DNA of 64,000 bases, from contig JAHNUO010000013.1 of the NCBI GenBank assembly GCA_019787685.1, forward strand, positions 682,001 to 746,000. Reading direction: 5' to 3'. Position numbers and translations under genes: made by a program. This document shows, piece by piece, positions 9,916-19,927 of the stretch (its first letter is position 1; every line of letters begins with the position of its first letter). Under the pieces are notes generated by a model. The model had not been told where the DNA came from. It ran no database searches and was given only the letters and a program-made list of their open reading frames with translations. Source of the DNA: Chiua virens (taxonomy: Eukaryota > Basidiomycota > Agaricomycetes > Boletales > Boletaceae).

Positions 9916-11625
9916 ATGGACGTGAATGTCAATCCCGCATATCCTCTTTTTCCTGTTTTTGCTTTCATGGGTTTCGTTCTTGTTCTCATCCCTCTTCCGT
10001 GGCACATTCAAATTCGGAACGTCGGTACTTGCGCTTACATTTTTTGGGCATCGGTGGCGTGCCTCTTCCAATTCATCAACTCAGTAGTTTGGAGAAACAA
10101 TGCTTTGAACTTGGCCCCCGTTTGGTGCGACATCAGTACGTCCATGCAACTGTCCGCTCTCCATTTCCTCATTTCCTGTCAGCTTCGAAGTTTTGTCTTG
10201 GTGCTGGCGTAGGCATACCGGCCGCCGGACTTTGTCTCAGCAGACAGCTGTACGCTATTTCTACCATTCAGACGACTTCCGTAACCAAACAGGATGTGCG
10301 TCCTATTTAACACACTATGGTACATGAGATAACTGTCGACGCAGAAATGTCGAGCTGTCGTAATTGACTCCTGCATCGCTTTCGGCATTCCCATTCTCGT
10401 CATGGCACTACGTGAGTTATTCGTACCCTTGTAAGCTTTATCTGCTCATCATTCCCTTGTAGATTACGTCGTCCAGGGTACGTGTAAACGACAAAGAATC
10501 AACCCTGTTCTGATCGTCAGACAGGCCATCGTTTCGACATCTTGGAAGATATCGGCTGTTACCCTGCAATCTACAATACGCTTCCGGCTTACTTCCTCGT
10601 GTCCATGTGGCCCATTCTTCTTGGTTGCATCTCATTCGTATTCTCATGTGAGTTCTCCATGAACCATGCGTGCGCTGCTGCCCATTCAGCATTTGTTAGG
10701 TTTGACCTTGCGCGCCATTTATAAGCAGAAATCGGAGTTCAGTCGATATCTGGCGACCCACACTCCAATCAACATGAGCGGATACATTCGTTTGATGACA
10801 CTGGCTGTCTCAGAGATGTCGTGCACGGTGCCTATTAGTGTATACAGCACCTACATCGCCAACAAAGGTGTCTCGCTCCAGCCATGGATATCCTGGTCCG
10901 ACACACATTACAACTTCTCGCATGTTGACCAAATCGCTGCCTTCGAATGGATTAGCGATGCCAACTACCGGGTCTCTGTGGAACTAACGCGTTGGTTGTT
11001 CCCTGCTTCGGCGCTCCTTTTCTTCGCGTTGTTTGGATTTGCCCTAGATCTTCGAAAGTATTACCGTACCGTCTTCTTGGATGTCGGAAGGCTCTTTGGG
11101 TACAAACCTGCATTCGAAGGACCCGTTCATGTGCAGCGGAGGTATGTCATGTTCTCAATATTACCATGTCACACTCTAAAGTCTCCTTACAGGTGGCAGG
11201 CGGGCTCCGGGAAAAGAATTTATGTCGGATCGATCGCTGTAGACGTCTCCGATCCATCTTCACACGACAAACGCGACGACGCGCTGATGCCCTCTGCGGC
11301 GAAATGCTTTGATGTCGACGTCGAAAAGTTAGCTGACGGTCCCTCGCCGTCGTTTGTCAGTTCAGATTCTCCGCGAGATCACCAGCCCTCTCCCTTTGTT
11401 GTACAATGCACAGAAGGTGAAGACATCAGTGAGAGCAGGGACGTTGTGACGGAATTTCCTTCTGTTGCTGTCCGCACCCAACACCGCCAGACGGTCCCAG
11501 CATACTATCACCCTTTCAGCCTGCCTGTTATCTGTCCAACTGCACCGCACCGCACACTGCAGTCAACACGATCGTTGGACAATGTTCGCATCTCGGTGCA
11601 CACGGAGTACTCCATCGCCCTTTGA
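9916..11625 (+). CDS. STE3-type pheromone receptor (R3)
   Basis: Full-length STE3-family receptor. ATG at 9916. Helix 1-3 landmarks are IPLPWHIQIRNVGTC, FINSVVWRNN and LAPVWCDI. After an intron (10136-10182) come GVGIPAAGLCLSRQLYAIST, then ALHYVVQGHRFDILEDIGCY, NTLPAYFLVSMWPILLG and a long exon. That exon carries PWISWSDTHYNFSHVDQIAA (second extracellular loop) and the last helix (LLFFALFGFALDLRKYYR). Six short introns all fit GT...AG. One more intron (about 11142-11193) precedes a cytosolic tail of about 140 residues rich in Ser, Asp and His, ending at 11625. The frame is open throughout. R3 is transcribed away from R2 and the coiled-coil gene. Confidence 0.93.
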
Positions 11626-12134
11626 TGCTTTGCCACGTTTCCATTCTCGTTTTCGTGTTTCTTCCTTTTCTGTCCTTCTCGGGGACTGTGCGCCACACTC
11701 CAATGACATTCATGTCGGAACGAACGTTGAAACGTTGACGTTCCATACACCGGTCCATCTCCCACTTGACCGGTCTTTCCAAAAAAAAAAAGACAAAAAA
11801 AAGTTCACATGCGCCTCCACTGTACATGCCTCTTTTCTCCTATGACCAAGATGTACTTTTTACATGATACCAGTAAAAATGAACGGCACTTACATAGTGC
11901 CGTCTGATACTAAGACTGATAGTGACCTTGCGGTGATCGTCAGCCGACCTATGGACTTGAAGCCAAAAAGTATGAAGTACGGAACCACGACCCGATAGGA
12001 AGCTCGATTTATCCGTGTCGAGATGATGACACTACATGGATTGTCGTGTTGCGGAGAGCTAGATATTCGTGCCATCACACAGCATAATAAAGGTACAAAA
12101 GACAGCGAAGATTAGCCCACGTTCACCGGAAATC
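11626..12134. other. 3' flank of R3
   Basis: A-rich tract at about 11780-11802. No CaaX precursor was found on either strand and no other gene is recognised. Confidence 0.45.
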
Positions 12135-13152
12135 CTACCCCAGTAAGTCGTCCAAAAAATCTTGCATCTCGTCATTTGCATTCTTTTTCGCAGCATGTTC
12201 CGCCTGGGTTGGCAACGGTGGCGCCTCGACAACATCGTTTTCTTAAAAAGCCGTGTCGACGAAGCCAAAGACAACACATGACAATGCAAAAATCGAACGG
12301 ACCTTTTTTCCGTTCCTTGAGTGCCATCGGTTTCGCCCTGAGTGTGCTTGCCTTTGCTCTGAACCGTTCTTTCAAGTCTATTCGAGACGTAGATACCCAC
12401 CGGGCGCGGTAAAAGGGAATCCATTCGGACGGAAAACGTACACAAACCGGATGTCAACGATAGAGTCCGTCGTACACAGTAAAATCACCCGGACGAAAAC
12501 GCACCTCGATTTGCTTCCGCCGCGGCTTTCTCGCGGGTCATCTCTTCTAGCGAGGTATCCCATTCGATTGTCTGTACGCGGCCCTTTTTCGATTGGAGAG
12601 AGGGTTGCCGCCGGGACGTGATATGTGCTAGCGAATGGTCGATCTCGTCACCGTCGTCACCATCGTCTTTCCCATCCTCCTTCTCATCTTCCGCCGCCGC
12701 CGACATACGTTGCTTTTCCAAGAATGCAGACAGATCGACCTCGGGCTCCTGAATTTCTTCTCCTAAACATGTCATTCAATACCAGAGCTCATATTCCAGC
12801 GACATCCCACATCAACGCTTGGGACGATGACGGTGGCGCTCAACCACATCGCGAAACACGCACCATCAGAATCGAGTTCGGGCGGTGCCTCTATATACCG
12901 ATCCGCATTCGAGCCAAGCTCTCGCCTGGCGTACCACTGGCGGATCGTTTCGGATTCTTCTGGGTCGACGTCCTGGTCGGGTGCTTCGCCCTCGAGCAAG
13001 AGTCGTTGTGTGAACTCGGCAGGGCGCCCATATGCACGGCCTCGTCCCCGTGCACGGAGGTATTTTCCAAGACCACCTCGTGACTTGCCTCTGCCTCGTC
13101 CGCGCCCGCGAGGCTGTACTTCTGAGGAGATGGAGGGGTTGACATGATCCAT
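12135..13152 (-). CDS. Arg/Gly-rich N-terminus, conserved-looking protein of unknown function
   Basis: ATG at 13152. The N-terminal ~50 residues are rich in RG repeats (PRGRGRGRGKSRGGLGKYLR), as in RNA-binding proteins. A charged exon follows (PDQDVDPEESETIRQWYARR), then an intron (12772-12844), then an acidic exon (EPEVDLSAFLEKQRM, KEDGKDDGDDGDE). The last exons give TREKAAAEANR, DLKERFRAKASTLRAKP and a C-terminus of NDEMQDFLDDLLG. Three introns fit GT...AG. The RG stretch, the central acidic region and the amphipathic C-terminal helix suggest a nuclear or RNA-linked protein, but I do not recognise the family. The start is chosen because this frame alone continues through all the exons. Confidence 0.68.
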
Positions 13153-13449
13153 GGTGCACGCAAGAAAGGGTTCTCGGAAAGCGAACCGGAAAGCCGGGTC
13201 TGATAAGGGATTGCACGTGACCCATAGCTGTCCTGGCCCCTTGAAGGCTTGAAGGCAAAGCAAGCAGCGAACTTCAAAGTTTCCGCGAATTTTTGGCCAA
13301 GACAGATGGTGGTGATGATACAAGTATAGCTACAATCTGGGAATAACGTTTACGACAAAAGGACCAAGGAGACTACTAGAGAACGCCGCCAGAGAAAACG
13401 CCGCATGTCGCAGAAGACAACACCGCATGTGAGAGAATATGAATTTTAA

Positions 13450-14505
13450 TCAGTCATCCGAAGGAATGAGGCCCCGCGTAAATATATCATATACAAGAAG
13501 GAGGCATAAACATACGTGAATTACGAACCCAACGATGAGGAGGACAAGAGCATTTTGGAGTTCATCTTCGATGCAGCTCCATATCCGTCGAGGTAGAGAA
13601 CGCGGGACAGGACAGGAGGTCGGTACAGCCACCGGTGGCAGAGGACGAGGTATATGGTGTGCGTGAATCGGCGGTGATGGTAGAAGTGGTGATAGGGTTC
13701 GACTTGGCCACGATAACAATATAGGGTGTTCGAAAACAGGCTTCCTCGGATCCCGTGCTTCTTCGCGTTGCTCATCGAGCCACCTGGATACACAGTGGCT
13801 TGCATAGCTTCCCCGATCGAACGTGGCTATACCCGATTCCATTTTGTAGAAATCTGATCTGCGGCGGAGTGACTGCGCATCCCAGTCGTCGTCGCATTCA
13901 AGAGCGTGAATATCATTGACAATGCTTGCATGTTCTGAAAGACAGTCCTCGTAGACAGACACACAGTCCGTTTCAGGTAACGGCTGAGCGCGGTTTTGGA
14001 ATCCGGGTTGGTCGTCTTTCTGCATTGAGAAATGAGCATCAACGAGCATTGCAAGAAATGAGAAGCCCACGCACGCGAATGACAAGACAGGGGCGAACAG
14101 GAGATGGAGGTGGAGGATTAGAATCTCTCCTGCATCGCCCGAAGAAGCCCTTGCGAGAGATTGTCACAGGCTGCTCATCAAAGCGAACCTTTTTCTATCA
14201 ATGCACAGTCAGCCTCCTGTCTCCTCTTCAGAGACTACTATTTTTAAACACACCTTGAGTGTAATCGAAGATGTACTCGAAGAACTGTCGTCTGAAATCG
14301 TAGGTTTTTTGGGTCGTTTGAAACAAGTTAGAACACTGGCACGACCGAGGACCGGGGCTATCCTCCAGAGCTGAAGAGAAGGTCGGATTATAACATGCAA
14401 CACAACATTTGCATCCGCCATATCCATACGCTTCGCAGTACGAGTGAATCGGAAGCGCGGCATAGGACTCCGTCTGGGCGAAACAGGACTGGTGAAGGCA
14501 AGCAT
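13450..14505 (-). CDS. Single-pass membrane protein, unknown
   Basis: Proposed ATG at 14505 (MLAFTSPVSPRRSPMPRF). Exon 1 ends TISDDSSSSTSSITLK. After an intron (14202-14255), exon 2 gives KKVRFDEQPVTISRKGFFG. A second intron (14032-14086) leads to KDDQPGFQNRAQPLPETD and a long last exon. That exon has two Cys near CVSVYEDCLSE, a Pro-rich region and a hydrophobic C-terminal segment (ALVLLIVGFVIHVCLCLLLV) followed by YDIFTRGLIPSDD. The layout suggests a tail-anchored or single-pass protein with a cytosolic N-terminus. The 5' end is less certain than the 3' end, because an internal intron around 14.39 kb is also possible. I do not recognise the family. Confidence 0.55.
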
Positions 14506-15101
14506 GGCGCACAAAGTAGGGAATGGAGGTATAGAAGACGAAGTGACTGGGCGCCCGCTCGACCGAGGGGATAAATAGTGGGATGGATTGGCGGGAGTGA
14601 GGGGTGCGCATACAGGACACCGCTAGTAGCCGTTCCTCCAAGTCCGAGTATTTAACTTACCACCCTTATTGAGCACGGTGGATAACATGTCAGCAAGCGT
14701 GCATTGTGTTGGTCTGGAATTTGGACCCATGCTTGACATGAGGTCCATTCATTTGCGCTTGAGGATGGACTCGATCAAACCTGAGACCTGAAGCTTGCTG
14801 CTTGGTCACCGTAGCCGTGGAACGTGTAACCGTTGACGGAGATTGCCGATTTGATTGTCCCAATGCTGTGCTACATTCTTACTAGCTATCACTCCCAAAT
14901 CACTAGCAGTTGGGTTTCTTCCATTGTGCATGTGTCATATAATGCAAAGCCTCTTATCATACCACCGTGAGAAAGCCGGTTCAACTGACAATGCCCACAA
15001 ATTTCTCTTTTGTCTCTTCAGTGTCATTGTCCCAGACCGTGATCCGGGTCTGTGCATAATCAAAAGTTCCGTACAACTCCAACAGACGTCAAAACTGAAG
15101 C
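14506..15101. other. Start of the first repeat unit; no gene
   Basis: From about 14.93 kb the sequence is recognisably similar to 19.69 kb and 24.86 kb, the downstream flanks of the three transporter copies. Otherwise nothing is recognised. Confidence 0.5.
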
Positions 15102-17654
15102 TCACCACAGGCCCTGCTTCTCGACGTCCGCCTGCTTCCCTTGCGTCTTGTCACCGTTGGTGCGAGCCGCCGCCGCCGCTTCCTCATGAAGTTCCTTTTC
15201 GTCACCCCTCGTCAATTCTTTGTGTTTAATCATGAAGAAGCTGGTGATCGCTGCGAGGGCAACCAAACTCGCATTGACGATGAAAACCAGCTTGAAGCCC
15301 TCAAGGTACCCATGCAAGAGCACATAGTTGGCCATTGAGGACGTCATTCCTAATGAATTCAGCGTGGATGTTGACGAGTGCGGTCCAATAACGGCAGGAT
15401 TATTGATGATAGCATGAATCGCGGATGAAGAAAGCGAGAAATGGGCGAGGCCAGTCCGGAGGGAGTTGTTTCTATAAAAGAAAAAGGCTGGTCTCTCGAG
15501 CAAGTTCAGAGTAGAATAACGGCTAACATCAACGTGGATCCAACAGCTAATCCCAAAGTTCCTCCCAGCCATCTGACGAACTCATGCCGATCGAGAAACC
15601 TTCAGAAAATGATTAATCGCGTGGAGAAACAACTCACGTTTCTAACGGCCGTCACTACAGACATATCTCGTCTCGGGACACTCGCCTGAGCCGCAACTAT
15701 AGTTGTTTGTAGAGTCTATCAGGAGGTTTCCAACAGACTAACTAACGATGATCTGACTCCAAATATTGTCAATAGTCTTACCTGTCCAGCGCCCGATCCA
15801 GAGAGCAACATATAAATCACCAGGATCGCTTTAGTCGTGGATAAAGTGACCGTAGATAAGCAACCACATCCTACGGCCCATACACTGAATCCAACATAGA
15901 TGCTGGTCTAACCGGGGAAATCAATGACGATCACATTGATCTTTTGAAAAGGACACCTCAATCCTATCACATACCCGGTATGTCCCTGTCCTGCTCACAA
16001 GGAGGCCCTGTAATTCAGGGGGGTTCGTCAGCAGAACTCATGATATCAAAAAGGATACACACCGTGGTCCAGCTCGCGAACGACTGACTAACGAGGACTG
16101 GAAGCAAAAAGACTCCAGACTGAATCGGGGAGTATCCCAGTGCAACTTGAAACAATTGCGGCAAATAATACAGCGCAGAAATAAATACGAAACCGCTGCA
16201 ATCAAGCCATCATGCATCAGGATCAACAAATCGATACGACAACGGCCTCACTTGATAAACATGGCAATGTATACGCCAGTCACTGTCACGTCTTTGAAGA
16301 TGTACACTGACCAGTATCAAAAATTGTAAGCATTTATAAGCCGGAGCACTTACTGGGGACAATCGGTAAACGTGCGCCTTTCCATTCCCACATGCAAAAT
16401 AATGCAACGATAAGGATCCCTGAGCAAAGACACGCGAGAACAACAGGTGAGTTCCACGGAAACGTAACACCACCCTGGCAGTGCTAGTTAATAACCACTC
16501 GGTTAAACGATCCTCACCCACATACCCAAAAAAGCGGTAAGAGGATGAGAACAGATCCAACAATTGTCAAGATACTACCGAGGTAATCGATCGCCAAGAG
16601 TTTCCTACATGGCGTGAGAGTCTGCTTAGATGGAGCTGTTGATAGGTACCGGAGACGCACCTCTTAACGTCCCCCTCTATTGGCTTGAGCGGAAGAACAA
16701 AGATCACAATGCAGATGGCAAACAACGAGACCGGAAGAAGGATCCAGAAACACCACTGCCCCATGGTGAATATTTGCAAGCAGAAAACAAGATCAAAAAT
16801 TCATACCCTCCAAGAGACTTTTTCGGCCAAGGCACCACCAACAGGAGGTCCCACAGCGAACCCAAGAGCGGTTGCTGCGGAAATAATACCTTGATATTTA
16901 CCTCTGTCATAACACAGTTAATCGCCACGTGAAAACATACGAAAACATAAAGAACGTACCTATCTCGAAGACTGACGATATCAGAAACGACGATTTGCGC
17001 CATGCTCTGGATGCCACCACCCCCGGCACCGGCAAAGCCACGAAAAATAATCAATTCGAGGATGGTTGTAGAAAAACCGGAAGCCAGGCTTCCGATCATG
17101 TATATGGCCATGGCTGCGCAAAGAGCCCATCTACGACCGAAAATGTCACTGAATCGACCGTACAGCGGTTGAAAGGCCGTCATGGTGAGCATGTAGACAG
17201 ATGGTACCCATGATGAAACCGATCCAGCATTGAAGGCAGTAGTGATGGTGGGCATAGCTGTCGCCACAATAACGGAATCGAATGCAGTGATAGCGGCGCA
17301 CACTGCAAGACCTGCGAAGACGGGGACAAGTTGCCTGAACGGGAGGAGGTTTGTCTGATCTGTGAGTACCAACGGAATTTGGGATGATTCCTTCGAATTA
17401 TGCCCCGTTCGTGTCGTAAATGTGGGTTGCGATAAGGCCAGCTTGTCGAAGCCATCCGTCTCGGCGGAAGCTGGATTGCTTGATGAGTGGACGGTGTTCA
17501 CGGACCCTCCCTCAGAGTTTCTGAACTTTAGACACCTAATAGCAGGAGGACGCTCCGAGTCGTGATTCGTGAAGCTAGCCGTGGCGATAGAGCTGTCCGC
17601 GACATCCGAAGTGTTTGGGCGGGGGATCCTGTCTTGATGGGTGGCTTCAGTCAT
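15102..17654 (-). CDS. MFS transporter, DHA2-like, copy 1
   Basis: Major facilitator, probably a drug:H+ antiporter-type exporter of the plasma membrane. ATG at 17654. A hydrophilic N-tail of ~110 residues ends in LTDQTNLLPFRQ. The first helix is AAITAFDSVIVATAMPTITT, followed by GSVSSWVPSVYMLT. Motif A (GRFSDIFGRRWAL) comes next. RGFAGAGGGGIQSMAQI follows, and after an intron the antiporter signature LGFAVGPPVGGAL. Later exons give LPIVP, YIFKDVTVTGVYIAMFI, ALYYLPQLFQVALGYSPIQS and a C-terminal exon ending EKQGLW. About ten introns of ~50 nt all fit. The gene looks intact. It is the first of three tandem copies in one orientation, and the substrate is unknown. Confidence 0.88.
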
Positions 17655-19122
17655 TGGTTGAGGCAATAGTGCAAATGGTAATGTTACAATGCTGAAGGGA
17701 GACGCCGCGAGGTAGATGCAAGTGAGGATAGATCACCCAATGTCGGCGGCACTTGCCACCACCCTTTATATCCCCTACTTGTGCAGAAACACCAAGAAGA
17801 TTTCCTTCTATTGCTGCGACTTGAAACGCATTACAGCACTACGTGATTGGACTGCGAAAAGGGGATAACACAGCGCGTCTTCCCGCGGTGACCCCCTTCG
17901 CCCAACCTGCCGTTCTTGGCATTCTGATCGGCGAAGCACGGTTCAATTTTGTGGCAGTTGAATATTGACCGCGGAGTGGACAGTTTATCGGCATGTGACC
18001 TTGGTGTGTTCTAAGCGTGGTTCTTACACTTCTATTGAACGTATTTGTGAGCTGTTTGCCTGGAGAACGGGAATTCTTGCCTCATCCGCAGGACGTTTGA
18101 TACTTTGACATGAGGATCGTGTGTTGGCATTTACAAATCAGATACAGCATCGGCAGGCATACATATGACCCCGTCAAAGCCAAGGACAATCTGGACAAGT
18201 CCGAGAGTGAAAGCCAGCATACATAAGCGGGAAAAGCCTGGGGCACACAGAGTGCGACTCGGGTACCTGAGGACCGCCGCTGAACGACGGTGATACACCA
18301 TACACGATGGGAAAAGACGCTGAAGGCTGGTTCTTTGAATTATCGGACTAACCCGGTCCAGTGGGACCCTTCTAGAAGTTCGGCGGTTGTGGACTACTTA
18401 TGTAATCACAATTTCCGAGATCGATCAATGATCCAACAAACAGTCAAATGATCAGAATTACTCACCTTCTAAATCATCGTGCTCCGCTGCAAACACCTGC
18501 AGTTACGTCGTCATCCGAGGAGTCCGGGTCTTTAAAGCGCGGCACTTCAGTGGTTGTGTCCTAGTCACGCCGACTCTAGATCTGGTCCGTGCGTGCCGCG
18601 GCGTCTGTCTGCTCGTTGTGCACGTATGTATGTTACCGCGTCTCCTCGATTCATGTACAGTACTTATGGTAGTAAGTAATGCATAAATCACATGCACATA
18701 CTATTGCATCAGTTTTCAGGTAATTCCACAGGTATGTGGGGTAAAATCACACATTTTTGCCTGGTTACTCTGGTAGAATATGCAGCGCGAGATACCATAT
18801 TTACGGTGCACTGTTGCCTGGTTTGAACAGCGGGAATGAAATTGGCAATGAGACCGCCGAGCTGCTAAACTCTCATACTAGTAGCATCCACCGTCTTAAC
18901 TGAGATGCGCCATTGATATAATCTTACGGTACATTTGGGCGCAAGTAAGTAACAAATGAATATATTGCAATGTACAAAGTACAACAGAATCCATGGTTCA
19001 AAGAGGAGAGTCAGGCACGTTCACTGGCGCAACGTGCCCGGGCTTGCTATCTCTGCGAAAACTATCAATTCCAACAAGCGTGAAAACCTTACCTTATAAT
19101 GTTGACTGGCTCGCCGTCTTTC
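17655..19122. other. Upstream part of repeat unit A
   Basis: No intact gene. Stretches here recur upstream of copies 2 and 3, including ACTAACCCGGTCCAGTGG (about 18347, again at 28799) and a degraded minus-strand segment around 18.47-18.56 kb. The latter matches one near 29.1-29.2 kb that still reads VFATQHDDDLE. A small companion gene may once have been part of the unit. Confidence 0.5.
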
Positions 19123-19264
19123 CATCACTGAAATATCCTGACCTTGACAATGTGATATAATCTATTTTATGCCATTCTACATGCTCGATAATGCTTGATA
19201 ATCACTCCCCAATGACAAAAAATGGATTGTATTCCATTATCAAGGTCAGCATGTTTCAGTGATG
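19123..19264. mobile_element. MITE-like inverted-repeat element
   Basis: A 142-bp segment whose ~40-bp ends (19123-19162 and 19225-19264, starting CATCACTGAAA) are inverted copies with about 85% identity. There is no coding capacity. No clear target-site duplication is seen. Confidence 0.6.
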
Positions 19265-19267
19265 TCG

Positions 19268-19456
19268 CTACAAAGATGACGTACTAGTAGTATCGCTTCC
19301 GGCCGCATGTAGACGAGCATTGAAGTTGGCGGCTATCATGATCAAGAAACTTACCACCGCAGCTACCCACTGGGCCAGGCTTACAATTAAAATCCCTGCC
19401 TTATCGCACCGATCGTCACAGCTCGCAGCTTCTGAAAAAGAGCCCGAAGATTCCAT
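19268..19456 (-). CDS. Small ORF with one hydrophobic segment (doubtful)
   Basis: A 62-codon frame from ATG 19456 has a hydrophobic stretch (GILIVSLAQWVAAVVSFLIM) and a Ser/Thr-rich end. No homology is recognised and there is no equivalent in the other two repeat units. It lies directly beside the MITE-like element. It is as likely to be chance as a gene. Confidence 0.15.
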   Translation of the reverse strand: MESSGSFSEAASCDDRCDKAGILIVSLAQWVAAVVSFLIMIAANFNARLHAAGSDTTSTSSL

Positions 19457-19927
19457 TTAAAGGACCTCAAGCAAATCGTCGGAATTCCTGTCTACTCTTG
19501 CACACGGCATAACAAGATGCAAAACATTCCCATTCCCATTTTGCTCAGGCTGAAGACAACCTCAAGCTACCATGCGCGTGCTGCGCAACATACAAACCAC
19601 TTACCTTGTTAGTCCCTACCTACCTATCACCGGTAGTTCCTGATTCAAGGCCTGACCCCGGTGTTTTCGACATACATTTGACAAGTGCCATAGTATAATG
19701 CAAACACTGCAAAGCCAGTTGCACATCATGATGCTCGTCTACTCTAGTCATTACTAAATGATAGCAAGTCGCAAATGCCAGTACAACTGACACCGTCCTA
19801 AAACCTCGTTTCTATCCTATTTGTCCGTGATCTACTAGTCTGTGTATGACCAAGGTTAGATGCTGTGTCGTTCTACGCACAACGTTAGCCTGGGTATAAC
19901 TCTAACAGACGCCAAAATTGAAGCTCA
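19457..19927. other. Downstream flank of repeat unit B
   Basis: From about 19.69 kb it is similar to 14.93 kb and 24.86 kb. No gene is seen. Confidence 0.5.

Noticed and set aside
18807..18821. CTVA, a classic pheromone CaaX motif, on the plus strand
   Set aside because: It is followed by TGG, not a stop, and the frame from the upstream ATG is only about 19 codons.
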